64,000 nucleotides of DNA from NCBI RefSeq assembly GCF_000444875.1, contig NC_021985.1, forward strand, positions 1,984,001 through 2,048,000. Reading direction: 5' to 3'. Position numbers and translations under genes: made by a program. The stretch is from Streptomyces collinus Tu 365 (GTDB taxonomy: Bacteria; Actinomycetota; Actinomycetes; Streptomycetales; Streptomycetaceae). Shown piece after piece: positions 26,943-37,381 of this stretch (positions are counted from its first letter, which is position 1; each line of letters opens with the position of its first letter). Below the pieces are notes generated by a model, which made no database searches, was not told where the DNA came from, and saw only the letters and a program-made list of their open reading frames with translations.

Positions 26943-28643
26943 TCAGGAAGCGGGCCGGGCCATGGCCTTGACGAAGGCGCGCTCGACGTCGGCGGCGGAG
27001 AGCACGCCGTAGATCTCGCCGGTCTCCTCGACCACGAGGTACTCGGAGGCCGGGGTGGCCCGCAGGGTGTCGAGGAGTTCCTCGCCGGCCAGCTCGGCCG
27101 AGACGCGCATGCCGTCGGTGAGCTCCTGGGCGAGACCGCTGACGGCGACCCAGGGGCGGCGGTGCTCGGGCACCCCGACGATGGCGGCCTCGCGGACGAG
27201 GGAGAGCGGGTTGCCGTCGGCGTCGACGACGACGAGGGCGCGGGCGCCGGCGGCGTTGGCGCGGCGCAGTGCCTCGGACAGCGGGGTGTCGTTCTCGACC
27301 GGCACGGCCCGCCGGGTCAGGGTGCGTGCGCGCAGTTCGGGGAGGTGCTCGCGCAGGCGGGCCATGCGCAGACTGTTGCCGGCGCCGGTCCAGATGATCG
27401 CGGCGAGGATGGCGGCGAGCAGGGCGTCGGTGACGGTGTCCATGCCGCTGATGTTCTCGTTGCCGCCGCCGAGGACGCCGGACTGGTTGAGCAGCGGCAG
27501 CCCGACGAGGACGGAGATGGCGAGGGCGCGGCCCACCCAGGCGGCGGCGACGGTGCCGCTCATGGGCTTGCCGGTGATCTTCCAGACGACGGCGCGGAGC
27601 ATGCGGCCGCCGTCCAGGGGGAGGCCGGGCAGCAGGTTGAAGGCGGCCACGATGAGGTTGGAGATCATCAGGCCCGCGAGCAGGACGCCGGGGACGGTGT
27701 CGGGCTCGACGGGCTTCATGGCGAGGTAGAAGATCCCGGCCAGGACGAGGGAGAGCAGGGGCCCGACGAAGGCGAGGACGAACTCGCGTCCCGGGGTCTC
27801 GGCCTCCTTCTCGATCTCGGAGACGCCGCCGAAGAACTGGAGTTGGATGCGGCGGACCGGGAGCCGGAAGCGGATCGCGGCGACCGTGTGGGCCAGCTCG
27901 TGGACCAGTACGGAGGCGTAGAAGGCGACGGCGAAGAACAGCGAGACCAGGTAGCGGGCGGCGCCCAGTTCGGGCAGCACGCGGTCGAGCTGGCCGCCGA
28001 AGACCCAGGTGATCAGGGCGGCGACGAGGAACCAGCTCGGCGCGACGTAGACGGGGACGCCGAAGGGGCGTCCCATGAGCAGGCCGCCGCCCGGTTCCTT
28101 CGGCCGGGGCCGGGGCGGCTCGCCCTTGGCGATGCCGGCGTGGGCGAGGGAGCGGTGCTCGCCGGACGCGGCCGGTTCGCCCGCTTCGGCGGCGGGGTGG
28201 TCCTCGACCGGTGCGGGGCGGCGGCTCTCGGACGGCGTGCCCTCGGCGGGGCCGGGACCGGTGCCGCTGTGCGTGCCGGTGCCGGTGTCCGTGCCGGGGC
28301 GGCTGCCGCTGCCCGCCTCGTCGCTGCGGCCTGCGCTCGTGCCGTCACTGCCGGTGCGGCTGCCCGCGTCGGCGGCGGGGCCGTTGTCCGTGGCGGTGCT
28401 GCTGCCGGCGCCTGTGCCGTCGTCCGGGCCGGTGCGGCCGCCGGGCGTCGTCTCCGGGTCGGCAGCGGCCGGGTGCGGGGGCTCGGGGCGGGCCGGGTCG
28501 GCGGACGGGGGTGCCGGGGCCTCGTGGGGCTCCGGGCCGGGGTGGTCGGTGGGTCCGGTCGCCGGGGCCGCAGGACCCGCGGGGTGCTGGGCCGGCTCGT
28601 CGTCGCCGGGCCGCGGCTGCCCGCTCGCGCCGCTCACGTCCAC
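26943..28643 (-). CDS. M50 (site-2 type) membrane metalloprotease with CBS domains
   Basis: The 566-residue protein starts with ~180 residues of low-complexity Pro/Gly/Thr/Ser sequence, then a membrane protease core. HELAH (248-252) is the zinc motif, and Asp344 in LPLDGG is the third ligand. A C-terminal pair of CBS domains (about 430-560) should sense nucleotides. The family cleaves membrane-embedded substrates such as anti-sigma factors. The GTG at 28643 has GAGGGG 5 nt upstream; a second GTG at 28637 is also possible. It is divergent from the RecB-like nuclease. The disordered head makes it longer than most relatives; the substrate is unknown. Confidence 0.88.
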   Translation of the reverse strand: MDVSGASGQPRPGDDEPAQHPAGPAAPATGPTDHPGPEPHEAPAPPSADPARPEPPHPAAADPETTPGGRTGPDDGTGAGSSTATDNGPAADAGSRTGSDGTSAGRSDEAGSGSRPGTDTGTGTHSGTGPGPAEGTPSESRRPAPVEDHPAAEAGEPAASGEHRSLAHAGIAKGEPPRPRPKEPGGGLLMGRPFGVPVYVAPSWFLVAALITWVFGGQLDRVLPELGAARYLVSLFFAVAFYASVLVHELAHTVAAIRFRLPVRRIQLQFFGGVSEIEKEAETPGREFVLAFVGPLLSLVLAGIFYLAMKPVEPDTVPGVLLAGLMISNLIVAAFNLLPGLPLDGGRMLRAVVWKITGKPMSGTVAAAWVGRALAISVLVGLPLLNQSGVLGGGNENISGMDTVTDALLAAILAAIIWTGAGNSLRMARLREHLPELRARTLTRRAVPVENDTPLSEALRRANAAGARALVVVDADGNPLSLVREAAIVGVPEHRRPWVAVSGLAQELTDGMRVSAELAGEELLDTLRATPASEYLVVEETGEIYGVLSAADVERAFVKAMARPAS

Positions 28644-28789
28644 GGTTTCCCCTCGTTCGAAGCGTCTTCCGCTCCTGCCGGGCGGAAGCTCTCGGGTCGA
28701 TGGTATGCGGCCGTGGTGGTGTGTTCCGCCCCGGCACCCCTTGTCCCTGCCCCGCCGGAGGGTGATCGACGCGGTCGGCGACTGGGTGA

Positions 28790-28812
28790 CTGTCAGTGCC
28801 GGGCCGTATGGT
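28790..28812 (+). promoter_or_regulatory. PafBC-type promoter of the RecB-like nuclease
   Basis: The site is CTGTCAGTG, 8 nt, TATGGT. It differs from the DNA-damage consensus TTGTCRGTG-N8-TANNNT at the first base only. The -10 ends 8 nt before the ATG of the nuclease gene, so transcription should begin at or next to the ATG (leaderless). Location, spacing and the repair-type function of the gene support it; activity is inferred. Confidence 0.65.
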
Positions 28813-28820
28813 CGGGGGTC

Positions 28821-29891
<1,071 letters not shown>

Positions 29892-29905
29892 CGAAGGAGT
29901 GTCAC

Positions 29906-30577
29906 GTGGCCATCCGCGTCCTACTGGTCGACGACCAGCCCCTGCTGCGTACCGGTTTCCGGATGATCCTGGAGGCCGAGCAGGACATCGCGGTCGTCGG
30001 TGAGGCCGGCGACGGCCTGCAGGCCCTCGACCAGGTGCGTGCCCTGCAGCCGGATGTCGTGCTCATGGACATCCGGATGCCGCGGATGGACGGGGTGGAG
30101 GCGACCCGGCAGATCACCGGGCCGGGCCGGGACGGTCCGGCGAAGGTGCTGGTGCTGACGACGTTCGACCTCGACGAGTACGTGGTGGAGGCGCTGCGGG
30201 CGGGGGCCAGCGGCTTCCTGCTCAAGGACGCGCCCGCCAACGAGCTGGTGCAGGCGATCCGGGTCGTCGCGGGCGGCGAGGCCATGCTGGCGCCGAGCAT
30301 CACCCGCCGGCTGCTGGACAAGTACGCCACGCATCTGCCGTCCGGCGAGGAGCCGGTGCCGGACACGCTGCACACCCTCACCGACCGTGAGGTGGAGGTG
30401 CTCAAGCTGGTGGCGCGCGGGCTGTCCAACGCCGAGATCGCCGCCGACCTGTTCGTCAGCGAGACCACGGTGAAGACGCACGTGGGGCACGTCCTGACGA
30501 AGCTGGGCCTCAGGGACCGGGTGCAGGCGGCGGTGTACGCGTACGAGAGCGGCCTGGTGCGTCCGGGCGCGCAGTAG
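29906..30577 (+). CDS. NarL/FixJ-family response regulator (orphan)
   Basis: The 223-residue regulator has a receiver domain with acidic pocket (VDDQP near residue 9) and phosphorylation site Asp55 (VLMDIRMPRMDG), then a LuxR-type HTH at the C-terminus (about 155-215, LTDREVEVLKLVARGLSNAEIA). The GTG at 29906 has GGAG 6 nt upstream. It follows the nuclease gene by 14 nt, so it is cotranscribed with it and may rise with DNA damage. No histidine kinase is in the window, so the kinase must be elsewhere or the regulator works without one. Its targets are unknown. Confidence 0.9.
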   Translation: MAIRVLLVDDQPLLRTGFRMILEAEQDIAVVGEAGDGLQALDQVRALQPDVVLMDIRMPRMDGVEATRQITGPGRDGPAKVLVLTTFDLDEYVVEALRAGASGFLLKDAPANELVQAIRVVAGGEAMLAPSITRRLLDKYATHLPSGEEPVPDTLHTLTDREVEVLKLVARGLSNAEIAADLFVSETTVKTHVGHVLTKLGLRDRVQAAVYAYESGLVRPGAQ

Positions 30578-30622
30578 GCCCCGGGCGGCCGGCCGGGTCA
30601 CGCCGGGTCCGTACGAGACGCG

Positions 30623-30660
30623 CGAAGGGCGCCCCTCCCGAGCGGGAGGGGCGCCCTTCG
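30623..30660. terminator. Bidirectional terminator between response regulator and peptide-binding gene
   Basis: A 17-bp perfect stem (30623-30639 with 30644-30660, loop GAGC) lies between two convergent genes, 46 nt after the regulator stop codon and 28 nt before the end of the binding-protein gene. Confidence 0.88.
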
Positions 30661-30688
30661 TGGCGTCGGGGCTTCGCCGGACTCGGCG

Positions 30689-32293
30689 TCAGCCGCTCAC
30701 ACCGCGGCCGAGCTCCCAGAGCTGGAGCGTCGAGGAGGAGTTGAGGGCGTAGGCGACACCCGTGATGTTGTCCCGGGCGGCGACGTACTGCTTGCCCTGC
30801 CACAGCGGGATGACCGGGACGTCCTCGGCGACGATGTCCTGGATCTGGGTCAGGCTCTTGGAGGCGTTGAGCCGGTCCGCCTCACGACGGGACTGCGGGA
30901 TCAGCGAGCGCTGGATCTGGCTGTTGGAGTACGGGGACCCGAGGAAGTTGCCCTTGTCGAGGAACGGCGCGACGAAGTTGTCGGCGTCCGGGAAGTCGGG
31001 GAACCAACCCATGCCGTAGACGTCGTACTTGCCCTTCATCTCGGCGGGCCGGAAGGTCTCCCACGGGTGGCCCTGGATGGAGACGTCGAACAGGCCGGAG
31101 GCGTTGAGCTGCTTCTGCAGGATCTGGAACTCCTGCTTGGTCGCCGAGCCGTAGTGGTCGGTGGTGTAGTGCAGCGTCAGCTTCACCGGGGTGGTGATGC
31201 CGGCCTTGGTGAGCAGGTTCCGCGCCTTGGCGGCGCTGGGGTCGCCGTACTTGTTGAAGAACGAGTTGGAGTGGCCGGTCAGGGAGGCCGGGACGAGCGA
31301 GTACAGCGCCTCGGCCTGGGTGCCGTAGACCTTGGAGACCAGCTCGCCGCGGTTGACGACCTGGGCGATGGCCTGGCGCACCGCCTTGTCCTTCACGGTG
31401 GGCGCGTCGGTGTTGAAGGCGAGGTAGCGGATCTCGAGGCCCGCCATGTCGACCAGGTCGACGTTCGCGTCGGAGCCGCTGTCCAGCTTGTTGATCTGCG
31501 CCGGGGACATGGTGCGGGTCATGACGTCGATCTCGCCCTTGTCGATCGCGGCGCCCATGGCGTCCGCGTCGGGGTAGGTGCGCATGACGACCTGGTCGTT
31601 GTTCACCGTCACGCTGCCCTTGTAGGAAGGGTTCTTGGTGAAGGTGGCGCTGACGATCGCGTTGTCCTTGACGTCGGCCTTGAAGGTGTAGGGGCCGGAG
31701 CCGTCCACCTCGAAGCCGTCGCGCAGCTTGTCCTTGGCGTAGTCCTTGGGGTTGACGATGGCCGCGACCGGGGTGGACAGCTTGTACGGGAAGGTGGCGT
31801 CGGCCGTCTTCAGGTGGAAGATGACCTCGCGGTCGCCCTGGGTCTCGACCGTGTCGACGGTGTTGAGCAGGGTGGCGACACCGCTGTCGGCCTTGATGCC
31901 ACGGGCCCGGTCGATGGAGTACTTGACGTCCGCGGCCGTGACCTTGTCGCCGTCGGCGAACTTCAGCCCCTCACGCAGCTTGCACGCGTAGCGCTCGTTG
32001 CCGCTGTCGGTGAAGGAGCAGCTCTCCGCGGCCTCCGGGACCGGGTCGCCCTCACCCTTGGGCTGGGTCATCAGGGTCTGCACCGTCTGGCGCAGGATGT
32101 TCCAGGTGCCGACGTCGTAGGCGTAGGCCGGGTCGAGGGGCGCGGGCGCGTCGCTGGTGGCCGTGAACCGGTCCGTGGTACCGACGCCGATGGCGTCGCC
32201 GCTCTTGCTCCCGCTGTCGGATCCGCCGCACGCGGCGAGAACCGGCGTGAGCAGGCCGGCCACTGCCGGCAGCACCAAAGTCTTGCGGTTCAT
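30689..32293 (-). CDS. Family 5 extracellular solute-binding lipoprotein
   Basis: The 534-residue lipoprotein has a signal peptide ending in lipobox LAAC (Cys22), a Ser/Gly-rich linker and the large oligopeptide-binding fold (SBP_bac_5). Typical segments are ADVKYSIDRARG and the final DVPVIPLWQGKQYVA. It should capture peptides or similar ligands for an ABC importer. No permease or ATPase gene is adjacent, so it is an orphan component or has a sensing role. The ATG at 32293 has GGAG about 10 nt upstream and starts the signal peptide. It is terminated by the shared hairpin at 30623-30660. Confidence 0.92.
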   Translation of the reverse strand: MNRKTLVLPAVAGLLTPVLAACGGSDSGSKSGDAIGVGTTDRFTATSDAPAPLDPAYAYDVGTWNILRQTVQTLMTQPKGEGDPVPEAAESCSFTDSGNERYACKLREGLKFADGDKVTAADVKYSIDRARGIKADSGVATLLNTVDTVETQGDREVIFHLKTADATFPYKLSTPVAAIVNPKDYAKDKLRDGFEVDGSGPYTFKADVKDNAIVSATFTKNPSYKGSVTVNNDQVVMRTYPDADAMGAAIDKGEIDVMTRTMSPAQINKLDSGSDANVDLVDMAGLEIRYLAFNTDAPTVKDKAVRQAIAQVVNRGELVSKVYGTQAEALYSLVPASLTGHSNSFFNKYGDPSAAKARNLLTKAGITTPVKLTLHYTTDHYGSATKQEFQILQKQLNASGLFDVSIQGHPWETFRPAEMKGKYDVYGMGWFPDFPDADNFVAPFLDKGNFLGSPYSNSQIQRSLIPQSRREADRLNASKSLTQIQDIVAEDVPVIPLWQGKQYVAARDNITGVAYALNSSSTLQLWELGRGVSG

Positions 32294-32738
32294 GCGGGAG
32301 TTTCTCCAGAGCTGTTCGAGTCCGTGTACCCGGCATGCAAGGGTGGTGCGGCGGATCACGGGGTTGCGACGATGTTCTCGCGACGAGATTAGTCCGCGCC
32401 CGCAGGAGCACTCACAGGCGCGCGAGTTGAGCCCCCATCACGGAGTGAAACCGGGTGTGGACACACCGAAAACCCGACAGCGGCAGGATTCGTACAGGGT
32501 CCCCTCAATCGGGACACAAAGTCGCTCCCCCAGGGCTCGCTCGCGGGTGCTCGGCACACCAAGGCAACGTTGTCGAGGGCACCTGAGGTGGCGAACGTCA
32601 CATTTTCAACTGGTAGGGCGCTCCGTGGAATTCGGTCGGGCGGCCCGCTCTGGAATTCCACTCGGTGTACTTCCGCGGCAATCCGTCCAGCGGGTCCTGC
32701 GGAAGTCTGACGCTGGGTGAACGGTCAGCGCATTTCCG
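32294..32738. other. Intergenic region with a 9-bp inverted repeat
   Basis: No gene is supported in these 445 nt. GC is lower than in the genes around it, consistent with the promoter of the peptide-binding gene (minus strand). Near its right end the 9-mer GTGGAATTC (32625-32633) is repeated inverted at 32653-32661, with 19 nt between that can form a small inner hairpin. It could be a regulator site or the end of the HAD gene transcript. Confidence 0.45.
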
Positions 32739-33476
32739 TCATCGGCCGGACATCAGACCACGCAGGAATGTCAGGTCGACCTCCTGGAGGGAGCCGACGA
32801 CGGTGCGCCGTTCGGCCGGGACGATGGCGGCGACGGAGGGCACGGCGACCACGTGGCAGCCGGCCGCCTCGGCCGCGGCGACGCCCGTCGCGGTGTCCTC
32901 GACGACGGCGCATCTCGCCGGGTCCACGCCGAGTCCGGCGGCGGCCAGCAGGTACGGGTCCGGGTAGGGCTTGGTGCGCGAGACCTCGTCGCCGGCGATG
33001 GAGAGCCGGAAGTGATGCGGGCCGAGCACGGTCAGCACCCGGTCGATGATGCGCCGGTGGGAGGCGGAGACCAGGGCGGTGGGCACGGCGTGCTCGTGCA
33101 GTTCGGCGAGCAGCCGGGCGGCGCCGGGCATCAGCGGCAGGCTGTGCCCGATGCGCTCCTCGAATCCCGCGTTGAGCAGGACCGACAGGTCGGCGAGGGA
33201 GATGTCGGCGCCGGTGGCCTCGATCAGGAAGCCGGCGCTGCGGGTCATGGGGCCGCCGACGACGACGTGCCGCCAGGAGTCGTCGAGGGTGTGGCCGAGG
33301 GCGCCGAAGACCTCGACCTCGACGTCCCACCAGAAGCCCTCGGTGTCCACGAGGGTGCCGTCCATGTCGAGGAGCACCGCCTGCAGGGCGGAGTCCCCGG
33401 CCGCCGGGGTCCGGCCTGCCGGGGTGGTGCCGGGAACGTGGGGAAGGGTTCCGGGCGCGGGGACCGTACTGGTCAT
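32739..33476 (-). CDS. HAD-superfamily (beta-phosphoglucomutase-like) phosphatase
   Basis: The 245-residue protein has the HAD core: motif I LLDMDGTLVD (Asp37, Asp39), motif II SASH, the Lys of RTKPYPDPYL and motif IV VVEDTATG. The alpha-helical cap follows motif I, as in beta-phosphoglucomutase and similar sugar-phosphate enzymes. The substrate is not predictable. The ATG at 33476 is preceded by AAGGAGG. A hairpin (8-bp stem 33503-33510 with 33529-33536) lies in the short leader just upstream of the ribosome site. The first ~30 residues are a Pro/Thr-rich extension. It is downstream of metH but separated by a hairpin. Confidence 0.9.
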   Translation of the reverse strand: MTSTVPAPGTLPHVPGTTPAGRTPAAGDSALQAVLLDMDGTLVDTEGFWWDVEVEVFGALGHTLDDSWRHVVVGGPMTRSAGFLIEATGADISLADLSVLLNAGFEERIGHSLPLMPGAARLLAELHEHAVPTALVSASHRRIIDRVLTVLGPHHFRLSIAGDEVSRTKPYPDPYLLAAAGLGVDPARCAVVEDTATGVAAAEAAGCHVVAVPSVAAIVPAERRTVVGSLQEVDLTFLRGLMSGR

Positions 33477-33682
33477 CCGGGCACACCTCCTTGAGGGACG
33501 ACCAGGCCGGCCCCCCGGAACAGGGGAACCGGCCTGCAGTGGACCGACCAGTGTACGACTCCCGCGGGCGAAGCGCCTCGTTTATCACCTGCGTGTCGGG
33601 GTACCTCCTGAAACACCCCCGCGCAGGCCAGGGAGCCTTCCGGTGTGCCCGCGCCGGGCCGGCCGCGCCCGCCCCGGTGGGC

Positions 33683-33716
33683 CGTCGCCCAGCGGTCGGC
33701 GGGCCGCCGGGCGACG
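33683..33716 (-). terminator. Hairpin terminator after metH
   Basis: An 8-bp outer stem (33683-33690 with 33709-33716) encloses a 4-bp inner stem directly after the metH stop codon (33719). No U-run follows on the minus strand. Confidence 0.6.
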
Positions 33717-33718
33717 GG

Positions 33719-36700
33719 TCAGCGGGCGTTGAAGTACTTGGCCTCCGGGTGGTGGATCACGATCGCGTCCGTGGACTGCTCGGGGTGGAGCTGGAACTCC
33801 TCGGAGAGGTGGACTCCGATTCGCTCGGGCCGCAGCAGCTCGGCGATCTTGGCGCGGTCCTCCAGGTCGGGGCAGGCACCGTAGCCGAGGGAGAAGCGGG
33901 CCCCGCGGTACTTCAGGGCGAACATGTCCTCCATGGCGGCCGGGTCCTCCCCCGCGTAGCCGAGTTCGGCGCGCACGCGCGCGTGCCAGTACTCGGCCAG
34001 TGCCTCGGCCAACTGCACGGACAGGCCGTGCAGTTCGAGGTAGTCGCGGTAGGAGTTGGCCGCGAAGAGCTTCGCCGTCTCCTCGCCGATGCGGGAGCCG
34101 ACGGTCACCACCTGGAAGCCGACCACGTCGGTCTCGCCGGACTCCTCGGGGCGGAAGAAGTCGGCGAGGCAGAGCCGGCGGCCGCGGCGCTGGCGCGGGA
34201 AGGTGAAGCGGGTGCGCTCGTTGCCCCGCTCGTCGAGGATGATCAGGTCGTCGTCCTTGGAGACGCACGGGAAGTAGCCGTGCACCACCGCCGCCTCCAG
34301 CAGGTTCTCGGTCTGGAGCCGGTCGAGCAGGCCGCGCAGCCGCGGGCGGCCCTCGGTCTCCACGAGTTCCTCGTACGAGGGCCCGTCACCGGTGCGCGCC
34401 TGCTTGAGCCCCCACTGCCCCTTGAACAGCGCGCCCTCGTCGAGCCAGCTCGCGTACTCCTTGAGCTGGATGCCCTTGATGACGCGGGTGTCCCAGAACG
34501 GCGGGGTGGGCACGGGGTTGTCGGTGGCGACGTCGGAGCGGACGTGGCCCTCCTCGGGGCGCTCCTCGACCTCGACGGCGGCCGTCGCGCGGACCCGGCG
34601 CTGCCGGAGTTCGGGCAGCTGCGCACCGGGCACGCCCCGCTTGACGCCGATCAGGGCGTCCATGAGGCGCAGTCCCTCGAAGGCGTCGCGGGCGTAGCGG
34701 ACCTCGCCCTCGTAGATCTCGTAGAGGTCCTGTTCCACGTAGGCCCGGGTCAGGGCGGCGCCGCCGAGGATGACCGGGAAGCGGGGGGCGAGGCCGCGCT
34801 GATTCAGCTCCTCCAGGTTCTCCTTCATGATCACCGTGGACTTGACCAGGAGGCCGGACATGCCGATCACGTCGGCGCGGTGCTCCTCGGCGGCTTCCAG
34901 GATCGCGGAGACCGGCTGCTTGATGCCGAGGTTGACGACGTTGTAGCCGTTGTTGGACAGGATGATGTCGACGAGGTTCTTGCCGATGTCGTGCACGTCG
35001 CCGCGCACGGTGGCCAGCACGATGGTGCCCTTGCCCTCGGCGTCCGACTTCTCCATGTGGGGTTCGAGGTGGGCGACGGCGGCCTTCATCACCTCGGCGG
35101 ACTGCAGGACGAACGGGAGCTGCATCTGGCCGGAGCCGAACAGCTCGCCGACCACCTTCATGCCGTCCAGGAGCGTGTCGTTGACGATGTCCAGGGCGGG
35201 CCGGTCCCGCAGCGCCTGGTCCAGGTCCTGCTCCAGGCCGTTGCGCTCGCCGTCGATGATGCGGCGCTTGAGGCGCTCCTCCAGGGGGAGGGCGGCCAGT
35301 TCCTCCGCCTTGCCGGCCTTGAGGGACTTGGCGGTGGCGCCCTCGAAGAGCTGCATGAGCTTCTGGAGGGGGTCGTAGCCCTCGCGGCGGCGGTCGTGGA
35401 TGAGGTCGAGGGCGGTCTGTACCTCTTCCTCGTTGAACCGGGCGATGGGCAGGATCTTGCTGGCGTGCACGATGGCGGAGTCCAGTCCGGCCTTGACGCA
35501 CTCGTCCAGGAAGACGGAGTTCAGCAGGATGCGGGCGGCCGGGTTGAGCCCGAAGGAGATGTTCGACAGTCCCAGGGTGGTCTGCACGGCCGGGTGGCGC
35601 TTCTTCAGCTCGCGGATCGCCTCGATGGTGGCGACGCCGTCCTTGCGGGACTCCTCCTGGCCGGTGCAGATGGTGAAGGTCAGGGTGTCGATGAGGATGT
35701 CCTCCTCACGGATGCCCCAGTTCCGGGTGAGGTCGTCGATCAGCCGTTCGGCGATCTCGACCTTCTTCTCGGGCGTGCGGGCCTGGCCCTCCTCGTCGAT
35801 GGTCAGCGCGATCAGCGCGGCGCCGTGCTCCCTCGCGAGCTCGGTCACCCGGGCGAAGCGGGAGCCGGGGCCCGCGCCGTCCTCGTAGTTCACCGAGTTG
35901 ATCACGGCGCGGCCGCCGAGCTTCTCCAGGCCCGCCTCGATGACGTCGACCTCGGTCGAGTCCAGCACGATCGGCAGGGTGGAGGCGGTGGCGAAGCGGC
36001 CGGCCAGTTCCCGCATGTCCGCGACGCCGTCGCGGCCGACGTAGTCCACGCACAGGTCGAGCATGTGCGCGCCCTCGCGGATCTGCTCGCGGGCGATCTC
36101 CACGCAGTCGTCCCAGCGGCCCTCCAGCATGGACTCGCGGAACTTCTTGGAGCCGTTGGCGTTGGTGCGCTCGCCGATGGCCAGGTAGGAGGTGTCCTGC
36201 CGGAACGGCACCGACTGGTAGAGGGAGGCGGCGCCCGGCTCGGGGCTTGGCCGGCGCTCGGGCGGGGTCATCCCCTGGACGCGCTCGACGACCTGGCGCA
36301 GGTGCTCGGGGGTGGTGCCGCAGCAGCCGCCGACCAGCGACAGACCGTACTCGCGGACGAACGTCTCCTGCGCGTCGGCCAGCTCGGGCGCGGTCAGCGG
36401 GTAGTGCGCGCCGTCCTTGCCGAGGACCGGCAGGCCCGCGTTGGGCATGCAGGACAGCGGGATGCGGGCGTTGCGGGCGAGGTAGCGCAGGTGCTCGCTC
36501 ATCTCGGCCGGCCCGGTGGCGCAGTTCAGGCCGATCATGTCGATGCCGAGCGGTTCCAGCGCGGTCAGCGCCGCGCCGATCTCGGAGCCCAGCAGCATGG
36601 TGCCGGTGGTCTCGACGGTGACCGAGACGATGACGGGCAGGTCGAGGCCGAGCGCGGCGAGGCCGCGGCGGGCGCCGAGGACGGCGGCCTTGGTCTGCAG

Positions 36701-37234
36701 CAGGTCCTGGGTGGTCTCCACGAGCAGCGCGTCGGCACCGCCCGCGACCAGGCCCTCGGCGTTGCTCTGGTAGGCGTCGCGCAGGGTGGTGTAGGGGGCG
36801 TGCCCGAGGGTGGGCAGCTTGGTGCCGGGGCCCATGGAGCCGAGCACCCAGCGGGGGCGGCCGTCCTCGGCGGTGAACGCGTCGGCGGCCTCGCGGGCGA
36901 CCCGGGCGCCGGCCTCGGACAGCTCGTGCACCCGCTCGGCGATGTCGTACTCGCCGAGCGCGGAGTGGTTGGCCCCGAAGGTGTTGGTCTCGACGCAGTC
37001 GACGCCCACCGCGAAGTACGCCTCGTGGACCGAGCGGACGATGTCCGGACGGGTGAGGTTCAGGATCTCGTTGCAGCCCTCGAGCTGCTGGAAGTCCTCG
37101 AGGGTGGGCTCCTGCGCCTGGAGCATCGTGCCCATGGCACCGTCGGCCACCACCACCCGGGTGGCGAGGGCGTCTCGGAGCGCGGACACACGGGTCCGGC
37201 TGTCGGCGGAAGGGGACGTTGGCGACGAGGCCAT
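33719..37234 (-). CDS. metH: Cobalamin-dependent methionine synthase MetH
   Basis: The 1171-residue enzyme transfers a methyl group from methyltetrahydrofolate via cobalamin to homocysteine. Modules in order: the homocysteine/zinc domain with Cys238, Cys304 and Cys305 (GLNCATGP, GGCCGTTPEH); the pterin-binding domain (about 350-620); the cobalamin domain with the DVHDIG motif (Asp746, His748 as axial ligand); and the C-terminal AdoMet reactivation domain. The length is typical of full MetH. The ATG at 37234 has GGGAG about 9 nt upstream. It is divergent from gylR. The ~300-nt upstream region contains a hairpin but no recognisable cobalamin riboswitch. Confidence 0.96.
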   Translation of the reverse strand: MASSPTSPSADSRTRVSALRDALATRVVVADGAMGTMLQAQEPTLEDFQQLEGCNEILNLTRPDIVRSVHEAYFAVGVDCVETNTFGANHSALGEYDIAERVHELSEAGARVAREAADAFTAEDGRPRWVLGSMGPGTKLPTLGHAPYTTLRDAYQSNAEGLVAGGADALLVETTQDLLQTKAAVLGARRGLAALGLDLPVIVSVTVETTGTMLLGSEIGAALTALEPLGIDMIGLNCATGPAEMSEHLRYLARNARIPLSCMPNAGLPVLGKDGAHYPLTAPELADAQETFVREYGLSLVGGCCGTTPEHLRQVVERVQGMTPPERRPSPEPGAASLYQSVPFRQDTSYLAIGERTNANGSKKFRESMLEGRWDDCVEIAREQIREGAHMLDLCVDYVGRDGVADMRELAGRFATASTLPIVLDSTEVDVIEAGLEKLGGRAVINSVNYEDGAGPGSRFARVTELAREHGAALIALTIDEEGQARTPEKKVEIAERLIDDLTRNWGIREEDILIDTLTFTICTGQEESRKDGVATIEAIRELKKRHPAVQTTLGLSNISFGLNPAARILLNSVFLDECVKAGLDSAIVHASKILPIARFNEEEVQTALDLIHDRRREGYDPLQKLMQLFEGATAKSLKAGKAEELAALPLEERLKRRIIDGERNGLEQDLDQALRDRPALDIVNDTLLDGMKVVGELFGSGQMQLPFVLQSAEVMKAAVAHLEPHMEKSDAEGKGTIVLATVRGDVHDIGKNLVDIILSNNGYNVVNLGIKQPVSAILEAAEEHRADVIGMSGLLVKSTVIMKENLEELNQRGLAPRFPVILGGAALTRAYVEQDLYEIYEGEVRYARDAFEGLRLMDALIGVKRGVPGAQLPELRQRRVRATAAVEVEERPEEGHVRSDVATDNPVPTPPFWDTRVIKGIQLKEYASWLDEGALFKGQWGLKQARTGDGPSYEELVETEGRPRLRGLLDRLQTENLLEAAVVHGYFPCVSKDDDLIILDERGNERTRFTFPRQRRGRRLCLADFFRPEESGETDVVGFQVVTVGSRIGEETAKLFAANSYRDYLELHGLSVQLAEALAEYWHARVRAELGYAGEDPAAMEDMFALKYRGARFSLGYGACPDLEDRAKIAELLRPERIGVHLSEEFQLHPEQSTDAIVIHHPEAKYFNAR

Positions 37235-37381
37235 GAAAGGGCTCCCTGGGATGCGACGGCTGTCGGCTATGCGGCTTCCCCGGTCGGACCGGGCAAGGGG
37301 GCACGGCGTCAGAGTAACCGGGAGTGGGCTTGGATGGGCACCGGCGTCCACGAGGCGGACGCGGGTGGCCGCCGGGGAGGA

